Below, one piece after another: positions 1 to 12,412 of a stretch of 32,169 bases of DNA; within the stretch, counting starts at the first letter, position 1, and the number at the start of each line of letters is the position of its first letter. This DNA comes from Plakobranchus ocellatus (lineage: Eukaryota > Mollusca > Gastropoda > Plakobranchidae), in contig BLXT01005227.1 in NCBI GenBank assembly GCA_019648995.1, positions 293,540 through 325,708 of the forward strand. The letters run 5' to 3'. The position numbers were made by a program, and so were the translations under genes. A model generated the notes under the pieces. It worked only from the letters and a program-made list of their open reading frames with translations, did not search any database and was not told the origin of the DNA.

Positions 1-860
1 AAGGGAGTGAAAGGAAGAGACGGGATGTATAGAGAAAGAAAGGGGGGAGAAGAGGGAGAGACAGTAGAAAGAGTAGCAGATGGACCGGTAGAGAAAGGAA
101 CGGGAAAGAAAAAAGCAGAAAGAATTAAGGGAGGGAGAAAGTTAAAACAATGTGAAGTCAGATAGGCTATGATAATTTTAAATGAACTGCACCATTGATT
201 TAAAATTATGAATCAGAATAGAGAAATACATTTATCAGATTAAAATTATTTCACGCGCGTGTTTCTTAAGAGAGTCCAGGAAAAAGAAAGAAAGAGGGAA
301 AAATCAATGAAGAAAAATGAAAATCATTTTTTATTCCATAACAATTTTTTTTTTTTTTTTGCCTTGGGTCCTAACGGCGGGCCTTACTAGTACTATATTT
401 ATGAAGTTGTTAAATTTAATCATATAAAATCGATTTTAAAAAATAAACCCACTGAAAAGGGTCAAACTTTAGTATTAAATTGGACGGAATTGATAAGTTC
501 TGAGTAGAATAAGAATATGAATTCAGGTTTTAAATAGAGCCCTACTCAAAAGCCCTACGGCTTTTTACCCTACGGAATTTTTTTCGTATGAAAATGGTTG
601 CACTTGCAGGTCACAACGGGTGAATGAAAATTAAACGTACGGAAAAGCGTACCATGGAGAGCCTCGTATAGTTCGACTGTTTTTAAAATTACTTTTCTAG
701 AAGTTTATAACATTCATCGCTCGAAATGAAAGGTATTATTCTTTCTGAGATCTAAACCCTAATTAATTGCCTTGTTTCATCAATAATATTACGCAGCTCA
801 TTTTAGTTTCTGCACTCTACACTTATGCAAAAAAAGAAGGAGAAAAAAAAAACATTTATT
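1..860. other. Non-coding stretch, nothing recognisable
   Basis: The first 150 bases are strongly purine-rich (GA-type). There is a T run near 345-360 and a CACGCGCGTG palindrome at 252-261. I see no exon, RNA gene or complete mobile element. Confidence 0.6.
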
Positions 861-1390
861 GATATATTTTTCCTTTCTCAAACGAAGAATTTATTTTATT
901 GGCCTCGTGTATTCTAATGCGGTATATCTTGGTTCAACATCGATGACGTTCGTCTGCTATGGTAATACCAACCCTCTCGATGCTTATTGTGGTACCGACC
1001 ACGAAGTGCTGATGGCATACTTCAAAACAAGATTGAAGACGATCAATAGAAAATCAAGAATTATTTGTTATGATCTTGATGCGCTGCCATTTGAAATTGC
1101 TTACAAAAATAGGGGATAAAAAAAAAATGTTAAAAAACGATCTAAGGCCCTAGGAAAAACCGTGGGAGAGAAAGAGCCAAATGAACTGGCAGAAGAACTA
1201 GCTTTTAAGGAAACTGCAGAAAAACAGTTGACGAAACAAAAGCAACATTGGGGTCGTAAAAAAAAAAAAGAAAAAAGAAACAATATTTGATGAGTCGAGA
1301 TCGAGCGCAGGAAAGAAGCAAATAAAAAAAAAAAAACTGGAAAAAATATGAAGAATAAAACAAAGATGTAAAGAGGCCGATTAAAGCCAA

Positions 1391-1945
1391 CAAGGTAAGC
1401 CTTATAGCTTAAATGGTTCATTATTAACAATTTTTAAATTTTTTCAAAAAACGCATTTTCTGCGCATAAGTCAATTTGGGTTTTTTTTTCTTTGCATATG
1501 CTATTTTTTTACATGAATATGAGGCTTTAGAGCATGCTTTTTTCTTTAAGTTGGTATAAATAAGGAATCTGTAGCTTTGTTGGTTAATTTTTTATAAGTT
1601 TTTGAATTTTAAGAAAAATGACCTTTTTTTAGCCGTTGTCAAAATGCGCACATTTTGCCTTCAAGCCATTTTTGGATCAATATAACATACATTTTTTATT
1701 GTTTGTGAATCACAAAAAAAAATTGAGTATGTTGTCTGTATAACTCTTTGAGTCTTGGATGTGCAAACTTGACGAAATCCATAATTGCAGAAAATCGCAA
1801 ATTACTGACAAAAAACGGCTGTACTTAAAATGCTGTAACTTTTTTCAATATTCATCAATATGCAGCATTTTGGTATCAAAATACTCAGCTCAGTGAGCTC
1901 TATCAAATGATGTCCTTACTGGGTCTGTATGTTAGAGATGAAATT
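1391..1945. other. AT-rich insertion interrupting the LINE
   Basis: Between the endonuclease remnant and the linker/RT remnant lies about 550 bp of T- and A-rich DNA with no LINE-like reading frame. It contains two AAAACGGC/AGCCGTTG-type words and CAGCATTTTGG-type text, but no clear terminal repeats. Likely a nested insertion or a highly decayed part of the element. Confidence 0.4.
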
Positions 1946-2925
1946 TTGGGTTTTGGGTGCCTACTGCAAGAGCGCCTATGACAATCGGACTGAGCAACAT
2001 AACTAAATGCAACAGAGAAATGTTCGCGGGCATCAATGGACTCGTATTCGTAAAGAAACACACACCATGGTCGTCTAAAATGAAGAATAAGAAGAACAGC
2101 ACTCCGCTCACTGAAACTGAAAACATAGGCAACAGCTGGAAGGCATATTGCACAGAGATGTACAACAGCGACCATAGAAATTTACAACCGATGGAGCCAA
2201 ATGGAGACACGCATGAGCCATTAAGGTCAGGAATGGAATGGGCAATAAATTAACTACTCTTGAGAAATCAGCGTGAAATGATGCCATCCACGCAGACACG
2301 ATAAAAGCAAGTGGCGAACAAGGCATTGGCATCTTTTATCAACTGTGCAGTAAAATCTGGACAACAGAAAAATGGCGTGGTGAGTGGTTCAAAGCTATTT
2401 TTTGTGCCTTTACCAAAGAAAAGAGACGTTCAAAAATGTTACAAATGCAGAGTTATAGCTTTGATCAGCCATGCTAATAGCATTTTGTTGAAAATCATCA
2501 TGAAAAGACCTGAAAGAAAGGCAGACGAGGAGTTTGATCAACGCAAACCGATTACAGAAAGAACAGAGGGACTTGAGACCAAATTTTCAATCTGCGTGGA
2601 TAAGTGCAGAGAAACCAAAAGCTTCACTTTGGATTTATTGACTCCACCGAGGCCTTTAAATCTGTAAATCTCTCAAAAAATGTATAGAAGTCCTGAAGAA
2701 TTTTAACTGTTAGTGTTACTACAAGATCGTTAACTTAATACTAAATCTATATTTAAAAAAACCAGAGGCAGCTGTAAGATTGGAACGACAGGATTGCATT
2801 CTTTTGCCTGCCCTTCTTAAGTTTTATACCGAGTACATTATGAGATATTTGGAAGCGGAACATCCCAACGATAAATATGCTACAGCAAAAGTAGCTCTCA
2901 TGGACAACCAATAACACGGTTACGA

Positions 2926-2937
2926 TACGCAAATGAC
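2926..2937 (+). pseudogene. Mutated reverse transcriptase active-site box (YAND)
   Basis: Within LRYANDTVLI the family-typical YADD box has Asn in place of the first Asp. One of the two catalytic aspartates is lost, in keeping with an inactive element. Confidence 0.7.
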
Positions 2938-3741
2938 ACGGTTCTAATATCTCGGATGCAATTTGCCAAAAAAACATAGCCAAGATAAAGAACTATTTAT
3001 CAAAGCTAAGAAAACAAATAGGATGGATACAGACTACAAATCCTTACCTAATATCTTCGTGGACGGCGAAAAACTAGAGAATGTCAGTAAATTTATTTAT
3101 CCCGGGAAAAAATGTTGAAGCGAATGGTAAAAATACCCGGATATCAAATGTAGACTTGCAACAGCCACCTCAAAATTAAACCCAATGACGGCCGTATGGA
3201 AAAGCCAATCAGTGATATTAAAAACTTGCACATTTCTCGTGACAATTCATGGATGAGGGGCCTGGACTCTTATTGAGATAGATCAAAAGAAAATAACAGC
3301 CTTTAAAACAACATGTTAACGACAACACTAAAATACCATAGACTGCAAAAAGAACTAACGAAGTGTTTGAGAAGACCTACATTTCCAAAGGAAAGCAATT
3401 GCAAACTATCTTATAATGCCGTATGCCGAGAACAATCAGGACCCTACTCCTGTTTCCCCGATGCTGGACTAAGCGCAAGACCCATTTTACTTTTTACATT
3501 TAAAAGGTCGCCAACTCCTGACCATCATCAAAAAACAAGAACTGAAATATTTAGGGCATGTTACAAGACACAATAATATCGAAAAACTTTGCATGGACTG
3601 GAGGGTGCTGTAAAGGTCACGGGAGACCCAGGAGACGATGGACCTAAGATATCTCGGACTGGTTGAAAGTGTCAACACGACAGGCGGGTCTTATGGCGCA
3701 GGGTCGAGTCGGGAGAAACAAATGGAAAGAAAGGTATCGCC

Positions 3742-3763
3742 AGAGAGAGAGAGAGAGAGAGAG
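3742..3763. repeat. (AG)n microsatellite at the LINE 3' end
   Basis: Eleven AG units directly after the last LINE-like coding text. It may be the element's simple-repeat tail. Confidence 0.9.
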
Positions 3764-3784
3764 TACTGCCCCTTGTGAATTTTG

Positions 3785-3812
3785 CACCTGTCCGACAGGT
3801 AGCGCGACAGGT
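3785..3812. promoter_or_regulatory. Clustered CACCTG/CAGGTG words upstream of the Ly6-like gene
   Basis: ACCTGTCCGACAGGT (3786-3800) is a near-perfect 15-nt palindrome, followed by GACAGGTG (3805-3812). Three copies of ACAGGT/ACCTGT fall within 27 bases, about 115 bases before the start codon. CAGGTG is an E-box of the Snail/E-protein type; the last copy may instead be a splice donor (CAG|GTGAGA). Function is inferred. Confidence 0.35.
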
Positions 3813-3925
3813 GAGAACAAGTTGTTTTGTATCCTCTAACGCCTAAGAGTGAGATCGAAGGAGTTCCGCTCGTTCACTATGTTTTTTTGAGTTGAAGTTT
3901 TCTTTTTGTAACAGATTTTGGGAAA

Positions 3926-3974
3926 ATGAATTTCCTTATTCTGGGATGGATTTTATCCTTGCTCTTCGTTACAG
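3926..3974 (+). CDS. Ly6-like gene exon 1 (signal peptide)
   Basis: ATG followed by 16 codons of leader (MNFLILGWILSLLFVT) and one base of codon 17. Donor ACAG|GTAATC. The exon may begin at 3915, after a pyrimidine-rich acceptor ending TTTTTGTAACAG. An upstream donor CAG|GTGAGA at 3810/3811 would make a 104-nt intron in the 5' UTR. Confidence 0.8.
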
Positions 3975-6900
3975 GTAATCGATCTTTTCAAAAGAGCTAA
4001 AACCTTAAAGATATACAATTATTTGAAGTATTTGTAGATCTAATAGATCAGGTTACAGAAATTTCTTGTTCCAGGTGCATTTTCTCAAACCAGGAAATGA
4101 CACAAAATTCAAATACACAAAGTCAATCAGTCATAATTTTCTGTTAAAAAGTCATAGGCACTTTATGAGACATACCCCTTTATTTTTCTTGGTTTTAAAT
4201 TGGGGGCCTAGATGCCAATTTTTCAAAAGGAGACACACTAGCCAGCTGGCTATTTGAAATGTGTAGCCAAACCATCCTCCACTTATACATTTCATTTTTA
4301 TCTCTGTGGTCTTATTTTAAAGTGAATTCCACCGATTTGGAATTGATCGTAGGGGAACCAGAAGAGGGTCTTGAGCTATATTTGAGAATATGCCCACGAG
4401 AAAAGAAATTTTATCGTTTAAATGATTTATTGCTACCAACAGTCATATCATACTTCATTGGCCCCCATGGAGCATACTCAATTTATAGGGATGTTTTAAA
4501 AACTGGCATGGGCGGCTAATTGTAAAAAAATTGGTGTGGCAGAAAGGTTTTGAATGATTTGTAGTGTGTGCGTTGAAAATTACTAAGCCATAGCTTTTTT
4601 TACAAAGTGTAAAAGACTGTTAAAATCATTCAGTTTTTGAAAACTAAACAGCTTTATTGTTTTTAACATGTCATTTGATTCTGTCATAAGCATGATTTTT
4701 TTTTTTTTTCAATGAGAGGAAATAGGGTGAACAAATGTTGTGGCCTATGCTAACTGGCTGTTTTGCAAAAAATGTCTTGTTATATCAGCTGGACTCAAAA
4801 CCATTAACTGTAGATTTAAAGAGTTAAAACATCCATTTTTGCTCATAGCAAGTGTTACAGTGGAAACTTCTAATGTGGCTGATCCATTTTTGGCAAATTT
4901 CTTAGTTTTGTGAAAAAAAAATGTTCGTTTTATTTTTCTTTTTATTGATGAATGAAAAAAAAAGAAAACAAAAGAGACTTTGATCTGAATCTAATTTTCT
5001 TAGGAGGAGCTTACTTGTGCAAAGCGATGTATGAGATAACTGAGTTTGTTTTATGATTGATTCATGCTCAATTTGGGGTGATTAAATCTTATCAATTAAA
5101 ACGTTATTGTAAGCTTGATGCATGTAGATGTAATGCTTGTTGGAGAGAAGCAAGAAAGTAAAAACATGCTTGATACCAATCATGGTATAATTGTGATATA
5201 ATCCTGATATTTGTGTAGAAAATTTGCTTCTCTTTTATTTTTTTTTTTTATTGGTGTTTGTATTCTTAATGTCAATTTCATTTTCAGAAAATATTTCAGT
5301 AGTAATCTTCCTTGTCTTTATTGCAGTTTTCAGTTTGGAATGTTACCAGTGTCAAACCCTAGCTGGCATAGGTTGTGATGATCCATTCAACAAAAATTTA
5401 GACTCTTCTGCTGCCTTTCTTGGAGAGTGTGATGAGGGCTCCTACTGTGTCAAGTATAAAACTGTGGTCAAACTGCGGGACTCTGGTTACATCAATGGAT
5501 GGGAGAGACGTAAGTGAAGTTGTTCAACAGTATAATATCTATTGTTCTAGCGGTTGTAGTTGTGACTTTCTTTAGGAAAATTATTAAATAAAAATGCATA
5601 AAGGTTACTAATGTAAAATAACAATTCGTGCTTTTTCAACCTTTACAAAATATATTATCATACATAATTGTGTAACAACTATAATAGAATCTCTTTGTAT
5701 CAAAGAGGCCCTTCAAAATAATTTTGGTTTTCAACAGTTTTCTATTTAGGGAGAACTTTATAATTGAGTACTCTTGGACATTAGGCTCTAGATCTAAATG
5801 CTAAGAATGAGTAAAACAACACTGATTTAAGTGATTTAAGCAATTGATTGCATGCAATTCTAGCTCACATCCAATCTCCCCTCCTCGCTTCCCTTTTATC
5901 TAACCATGAAGAAGTGGCATAGGTCTAGGAAAAGCAAACACTCAGCTGTCCATTTTTGTTTCACCGTCAATTAACGGTATCAGCCAGACAAGTGACACAT
6001 TTTATTCTTTGTTTCTTTTTTCTTCTTTTTTTCGCTTGTATATCTATCTTTTAGGCTTTTTTTTAGGATGATGAGTGAGAGAATCCTTTGGTTTAAAGGC
6101 AGTGTCTGTCAGAAAATTTTCGGTTTAGCGTATGTGGTAGTACAATGGCAAAGAAGAAAAATGCACAAGCAAGCTAGTGTTTGCAATGCGTTGAGTTTTT
6201 TGGTATAAAGGTATTCTGCTATATATTACTAGTTCTAGTTTAGACATGAGGAAAGACATCTGTTCTTCTTTTCTGTCTTTCTTAATAATTCTGAAGTTTT
6301 GTTGTATTTTTTGAAAAGTGTGACCTAAAAATCTTGTTTTGTTAGTGTTATTGAAAATAAATATGTTAGTAAAGCACCATATAACAAAAATCGTTAAAAC
6401 TGACATACATGGTAAAACCAAAACTATCTCCAGTCCCCTAGTTATTTTTCTTTATCTCTTCCTACTCCAGTCAAAGTCTCACCTTTCTTTCTACCAATCA
6501 GAGCTGCATCTGCAGCATGAGGCTCTTGTTGACTTGAATTGGTAAACTTAACAACAAATTATGATTTTGGCAAAGTTGTCAAAATTGATAATCTTTTATG
6601 TTGATCAGAAAAGAAGTAACAAACGTATTCAGTAAAATTGTGTAGCTTATATACTTAAACTACTTGACTGAATTAAAATTAAGATCTTAAAAATAAACAA
6701 GAAAAAAATTACCATTGCTTTATGTTCCATATGTTCTTTATGTTCTTTATTACCATTGGCTTCTTTCTGTATAGCCAGTCCACAACAAGGCGATCTCAGG
6801 CTTTCCATCAGACTGAGGTGCTGGTGGCAAGGCTCAAACCGTCAACATACAGAATATACAGATCCTTGCAGATTTCCGGGTGCCACCAATGCCCAGCTTT

Positions 6901-7359
6901 ATGTGTAGAAAGCCTTAAGCATATCCATAGAAATAAACCATTATCATCTCTCTAGTTTGGGATTTTCATTCAAAAGAAATCAATGCCATCCTGTAACAGA
7001 CAAATTTACTTATTTTGTGGGACTGCTACGCTGCCATCTACACAATTAGAGAGGAAAATCCTCTCACTAATATTTCTTTTTATTAACTGTGGAATTTCTG
7101 CAATTTTTAAAAATAAAGGTCTTATCCATTCCTCTTCTTCTTCTTCTCACCAGATTCTGTGGTGGTAACACGAGCCTGTGAGCCAAGGCTGGGTAAAACA
7201 CAAAGATGCACAGGTTGGCAAAACAATGGAGGCATCACCATCAAATGTTGGTGTGGCTCAGATGGATGTAATAGTGGACGAGCACTTGTTCCTGCCCAGG
7301 CTGTAACAATTATGTGTTTTATAGGGGTAGTATTGGCTCTTGCAAGGAGGTTGTTGTAG
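3926..7359 (+). CDS. Ly6/uPAR three-finger domain protein, secreted and probably GPI-anchored, three exons
   Basis: Join: 3926-3974, 5327-5509, 7154-7359. This sums to 438 nt, 145 residues plus TAG, with GT-AG borders and a single open phase. Residues 1-19 form a signal peptide ending VTVFS, with likely cleavage before LECYQC. The mature part has ten cysteines (22, 25, 33, 51, 57, 86, 96, 109, 111, 116), starts CYQC, has GCDDPFN near residue 33, and ends GCN at 115-117. CxxC at the start, a CxDPF-type motif and a terminal CN are hallmarks of the Ly6/uPAR three-finger fold, in particular the invertebrate quiver/sleepless, boudin and crooked-like group. Residues 122-145 are hydrophobic, with a likely GPI attachment site around N117-G119. 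Such proteins act at the cell surface, for example in channel regulation or septate junctions; which role applies here cannot be told. Family call is firm, orthology is open. Confidence 0.87.
5327..5509 (+). CDS. Ly6-like gene exon 2 (fingers 1 and 2)
   Basis: Codon 17 (split) to the first base of codon 78. It carries cysteines 22, 25, 33, 51 and 57 and the GCDDPFN motif. Acceptor TTATTGCAG, donor GAC|GTAAGT. The phase joins both neighbours exactly. Confidence 0.9.
6769..6900 (-). mobile_element. SINE copy in Ly6-like intron 2, reverse orientation
   Basis: GTATAGCCAGTCCACAACAAG and the following GATCTCAGGCT match the reverse complement of 21099-21060 closely, and similarity continues through the box-B-like GGCTCAAACC. 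The copy is diverged. An open frame over this stretch is not an exon. Confidence 0.6.
7154..7359 (+). CDS. Ly6-like gene exon 3 (finger 3, GPI signal)
   Basis: Second and third bases of codon 78 to the TAG at 7357-7359. It carries cysteines 86, 96, 109, 111 and 116, including KCWCGSDGCN, then the hydrophobic C-terminal tail ending ARRLL. The acceptor is preceded by a (TTC)n pyrimidine tract ending TCTCACCAG. Confidence 0.9.
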
Positions 7360-7712
7360 TCTTAAAGATCTGGCTGTTATGTGAGATTTACCTTGAGTTG
7401 TGGTCATTGAGGATGAACTGTTTTTTTTTGTTTGGTTTTTTTTTGCCTGTTGTAGAGGTGTGTATCATATGTGGTAATATTGCACATTAAAATGTGTCAT
7501 TATGTACATGGCATTTTGTTCTGCTGCATCTAATTGGGGCCTTAGAAGTCAGTCATGACTTATTTTAAAGATAAAATTAATAGAAAAGCCATATTTATCA
7601 GCACCTTACAACAAATTGGAGTATCGGTGTAATGATTTGATGGGCTGATTTAATATAGATTTCAACCTCAAACTTTTAAGATGAAAATTCACACCAGTTT
7701 AAATAGAATTTA

Positions 7713-10700
7713 AATAAAATGAGAAAAAGATTCATGCCCCTGGATCGAGTATACTCATAGATGAGAGCAGACAAAAGAAACAATATAATTTCAGCCACAA
7801 AAAAATCAAGAGCATCAAAAGGAAACGATTGGCAAGGCATCTGATTGGTTGTTTGATGTATGAACAATGTCTTAAATTACGTTTTTGATGAATGATTTCT
7901 AAGAATTGCTTGCTGAACCGGAGCAATAGATCATTGTGTATAAACTCTTTGTACCATAAATAACTTGTCTTTTTTTTGTTGTTGTTTATTAAATATAGAT
8001 TTTTAAGGTGTAAAAGACAAGGTTATAATTTTTACTACTAAGAGAATGCAGCCTTCCCTTTTTCAGAAAAAAAGATAGAGATGCATTGTTTATTATAATT
8101 AAAAAACCAGTTAAAAGTTCATATTCAACACAAAGTGGAGTTTTCAAGATGTATTTTGACATTTTTATTTTTAGCTAGCAGATTTTCCAGAAAAGCTCAT
8201 TTCAAAAAAATAAATTGTGGTAAAACCTTATAGTTACAGATTGAATTTAATTTATAAAATTGGTTTGGAATGGAAAAAATTTTTTTGAGAAAAAAATTAA
8301 TTCTGTTGTGTTTGTGTTCATCTTTTTCCACATCTATTTCATCATTTTTTTATTCTTTTCTTATACCATATGTTAGAAATGTCGGAGGGACACATTTGTG
8401 ATCGGCCTTGAATGTGTGCTATGAGTGTGTTCTGTTCTTTTGATTTTTTTAAAAATACTTTGTGCCTTTAGAAAGTGAAATCTTAAATGAAGGATGGTGA
8501 GTTTGAGAGCTTCTGGTGCAGTTACAGGTACTTGTGAATTCTGTGTAAGATAAACTGCTCAGAACAGTGTTATTCAGTGCAGCTAAACCATTTGGAAACA
8601 CTTCTTTAGGAGTTTGAGAGATAGTGCGAACGCAGAGAGTAATGCAAGTAAAAACCTAATAAACCAGATTGTTCAGGAGGCTGGGTGTTGAATAGTATGG
8701 CTTTAGGAGATGCATGTCTTTATAAAATATCAGTGTAATGTTACATTGCAAAAGAGACTAAATTGTTTCACTCGACAGAACAAACCACGTGTGCTCCCAG
8801 TTTGTTTCTCTGTTTTATTGTTGATTTTCTTTTTCCAAATCATCAATGAAATTCACAACCCAGCATATAAAGTCATTAGGTTTAGATTTGCAACAGTGGA
8901 ATTTATTTAATGTTTTTAAGTCAGAGAATCAGCTCCTAGTAATTTTGAACTGGATTGAATTTAACAAAGCCAATGAGAAGGAAACATCCCAACAGACTGA
9001 TATCTTCACATTAATGAGAAATTTGAATTATCAGATATCAGCTTCTGTGCCACAAGAAAAGTTTCTTTCAAGGAGAGGCAGAACTTCAAGTGTTTGTATC
9101 AGTATACCTGACTGGTCATTGTAAAGAAGATCTACACTGAGAGTGAGAGAATGGTTTATCTTATGTGGAGTCCACTGTTTATATATCAGTAGCTACACCG
9201 GTATAAATGGGTCTGAAAAGTTTGTAAGAGGTGAACTTTGAGGTCATCAAATTCTTTCCATGTACATGTATATATAAAATATTCATTTTTCACCAATCAT
9301 GTTACTTTGTTTACATTTTAATTTTATAAACTTACCATATGTATAAAATATGCAGCAATTTTCTCACATTCCAAATATTCCAATAACGTCTGTTTATATT
9401 TCTTGTTCTTTTGTACAGATATTTATATACATATATATATTGAAAAATAGGTTGTGCACAGATTTGCCTCTTAAAAACTTCCCTATTCTAACATTCCATG
9501 AGACTATGACTTTTGTGGAGTATTTCCACAAAATCTGATGTTTAACAGTACAGTTAACACCAGAGACCCTGGCACTAACACTTTTTTGCTTATTGTTTTT
9601 GGAGCAGTCTTGAAATGCCTGTTAGCATTTGATATGAGAGATGTTCTTAAGAAGACACATATTATTTAGGCAGCCATTATTAAGGTGGAATCCACCCAAA
9701 AAGTACAAGCTCTCATGCCCTGCATCATTTGGGTGGAAAGATGTAGCGAGCAAAACTAAAACCACCCTGCTGCTATGGCTGCGCCGAACATAGCTCACTT
9801 TGCTCATCTTATGACTCGTTCCCGTCACCTCTCTCCCTTCCTATGGATGCATTTCAATTCTAGAATTCTAGATCCCCCTTAAAATTGATGAATCTAGATT
9901 TAGTGCAGATTTGGATCGAATATGTCATTTTCTAGGACCTTCCACCTAAAGGGAAAGCCCCTATCCCATGTGTTATTTAGGTAGAGCATCTATCTACTCA
10001 AACAATGCAATTCCCCCCAACCCAACTAATGGAAAGCCTTACAATGTGTATAATGGAGGTAGTTAGAAACATTCCACCCATGAATGAACAGTTTGTTTTA
10101 ATTAGATGGATTCCACTTCTATAATTACTTCCACTTTTAAAAACTAAACAATTTTTGTCTTTGAACTTGTCTTCTTTATCAAGACTTGGAATATCATGAA
10201 CTTTTTGAATTGGAAAGAAACTTAATTGAGATGAAAATTTGGTTAGAGGGATTTGTTTCTCAAAAGAGGAGGTATTAAATTATTTACTACTACTACTAGG
10301 CTGAATGGCAAATGACTCTTTTGTACATTGCATTAGATAGATGTCACACTTACAGTAATGAAGTTTATACTTTCAATCATATCCTTTTTTCTTTAATATG
10401 TACTTTCCTGTTGTATTATTATGAAGAAAAAAATTTTCATATGCATAGATAAGTGTATTCAGTGTAAGTTTTTGTAGGTTGTGTTCCACTTTTCCAGTCA
10501 GACTTTCAACAAACAACTATGTGTAACAGCCGGGATGGAATTGGCCAGAGTTATACTAATTTAGTGTAATTATTTTTTTTGCAATTGGATTGGATATTTT
10601 CTCGTTATTTCAATTATTTCTACTGCAAGTGTAATCAAAGCTTAGGTCTGACTGTGGAATTGCATTTCAAACTCAAAGCCAGAATATGAAACTGATTTTT

Positions 10701-11004
10701 AACTTTCCATCAATTTTAACCTATTCAAAAATTTGTTTTCTCACCACACTTGAAATGTACTTACATTATGTATGATATAGTTTTATTTTTAGTTTTAGTT
10801 GCCCATGCAATCATATGAAAGAATTAAGGTTTATCTTAACTTTTGCTAAAATTAAAACTCTCCTTGAATGTGAAATTTATGCCCACTTTTCTCTGCATGA
10901 TACATGATTTAAAAAAAAAAAGCAAACAAACAAAACAAGGATTTTCAAATCTTTCATTCCATATCTTGCAATTGCTCTGTTTAAATAAAGTATATTTAAA
11001 TAAA
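7713..11004 (+). terminator. Candidate poly(A) signals for the Ly6-like gene
   Basis: AATAAA occurs at 7713-7718, 8209-8214, 10984-10989 and 10999-11004, and further on at 12237-12242. The copy at 10999 has the best context: GGTGTGACTCGGTTTTG and a T run follow it. The nearest, 7713, lies about 350 bases after the stop but lacks a GT-rich element. Which is used cannot be told from sequence. Confidence 0.35.
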
Positions 11005-12406
11005 GGTGTGACTCGGTTTTGTTTTTTTTTTTTTTTTAATTATAAGTGGTAGGCAATTTTTCTCCTTCACTACTAAGGTGGATCATGAGTAAATTCATTA
11101 GCTAGAATTGAATATTTTTTGGGGTGACTTTGTGAATTAACTTCATTGTAATAATTGCTGTGAAACTTTCTTATGCAGTGCGAATCTGGCCACCACAGAC
11201 AGTGACTGTGACTGAGTAAAATTGGTATACGCCAAGAGAGGTTTGGCACTGTCTGTCTGGCAGGTTTCTCTATCGTCAGTAGTCAGATTAGTGCAAGTGC
11301 TTCATAAATTTGGGGAACCCCTGCCTCTCTGTGATTGGCATGAAAGCAAGGTACATGTATTGTATTAATCCAGGTCAAGCACCAACTCATGGGACAATCT
11401 GGGAAAGGTTGGGCAGAAAGGGGTAAATTTTCAACAATAAGGCAACTGCAATCTTGTTTGTTTAAAAGATAATCAGTGTTAAGATTCGTGTGTGGATCAG
11501 TGATGACCCATGCCCTGACAAACTTTCTAGTGGGTGTTTGTGACTGGGCAATTGTGTATGGTCGCCAACTATTTACATTGTTATATACTATTACAAGATT
11601 CTAATACTGCAAGTGCAAGACATGCTGATTAACAAATACAGTCAAGTGGTGATAACAGTATGAAAGAATTACACGAAAAAGTAGAAGTTATACAAAGAAA
11701 AAATTGGCACAGTAACTAGAAATAGTTCGCCAAATTTGTGATTTTGAGGAATCCATCAACCTTATGTAGTTATACATGTAGTACTGAAATACATTTTCCT
11801 CCATTTGGAGTTAAATAATGCTGCAATGGTTAACATGAAAGAGATCTTCCTGTATTTGTTTTCACCACTATCTCATATAGTGCAGTTCATGGAAAGAAAG
11901 GGAATTTGTGGCAAAATAGATAGAAAACCCACCTTGAGAACTGTAGAACCCTTCTAATTCAAGCCTGCCGCCAACACCCACGCCAAAATACTTGAGATCA
12001 CATTGTTGTGGACAAGTTAAAAATTGATGCAATCACGTGAGAGTTCTACATAGTAATTCTCATTTCAAGTGTTTTTTTTTTTTTCTAACTCGTGTGAATG
12101 ATTTGAAGCAGCATGTCGTTTACACCCAAAAATTTTACTATGTTTGTATTTAGATGGAAAGCTGATTCCTGCTAAGTAAGAAATATTCTTGCCTTAAAGC
12201 TGTACTGTTTTTTGTTGGAAGATTCAGACCCAAAGTAATAAAATCATGTGTCCAATTCCTTTTTCAATTGTCAAAGACAGTAATTTTATCACTTATTTTG
12301 CCTTAAAGAAACGGAAAAAAAAATTAAGAAATGAAATAACAACTGGTTAGTTTATAAAATGAAAAAGAAAAAACAAACTTTCACATTATATTTGATAAAA
12401 ATATAT

Positions 12407-12412
12407 TTTATT
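12407..12412 (-). terminator. Distal candidate poly(A) signal for JMJD6
   Basis: AATAAA on the minus strand, followed in that direction by GTGAAAGTTTGTTTTTTC, a U/GU-rich context. It would give a 3' UTR of about 4.7 kb that includes the MITE. The proximal signal at 16773 is the simpler choice. Confidence 0.3.

Larger units (their letters stand above)
870..3763 (+). mobile_element. Degenerate RTE/BovB-like non-LTR retrotransposon (LINE)
   Basis: Scattered matches in element order, in different frames with stops between them. About 970-1110: end of the apurinic endonuclease domain (CGTDHE, then RLK and YDLDALP). 2100-2160: linker with SWKAYCTEMYNSD. 2311-2667: start of reverse transcriptase (FVPLPKKRD, IALISHANSILLKII). 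2920-2950: catalytic box. 3059-3107: VDGEKLENVSKF. 3510-3590: TIIKKQELKYLGHV. 3620-3730: GRPRRRW and the C-terminal end. The element ends at a (GA)n tract, which fits the RTE habit of short 3' ends with simple-repeat tails. Stops and frame changes make it a dead copy. RTE versus another LINE clade is inferred from remembered motif spelling. Confidence 0.75.

Noticed and set aside
1101-1430. Minus-strand Phe-rich open frames
   Set aside because: They are the antisense of A-rich, Lys-coding text in the LINE remnant.
5224-5517. Open frame starting in intron 1 that would give the Ly6-like protein another hydrophobic leader
   Set aside because: The leader is the pyrimidine tract before the exon-2 acceptor, which reads as Phe/Leu/Val in any case. 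The separate exon 1 at 3926-3974 gives a better signal peptide in the right phase. An alternative start remains possible but unsupported.
6722-6955. Open frame between Ly6-like exons 2 and 3 that looked like an extra exon
   Set aside because: It overlaps the reversed SINE copy, and exons 2 and 3 already join in phase with a complete ten-cysteine pattern.
8846-9124. 92-codon plus-strand open frame downstream of the Ly6-like gene
   Set aside because: No family motif, ordinary AT-rich composition, no splice or start context beyond chance.
11189-11261. Imperfect stem with CAGACAGTG/CACTGTCTG arms considered as a microRNA precursor
   Set aside because: Only about 13-15 pairs with a loop over 40 nt; too weak without small-RNA support.
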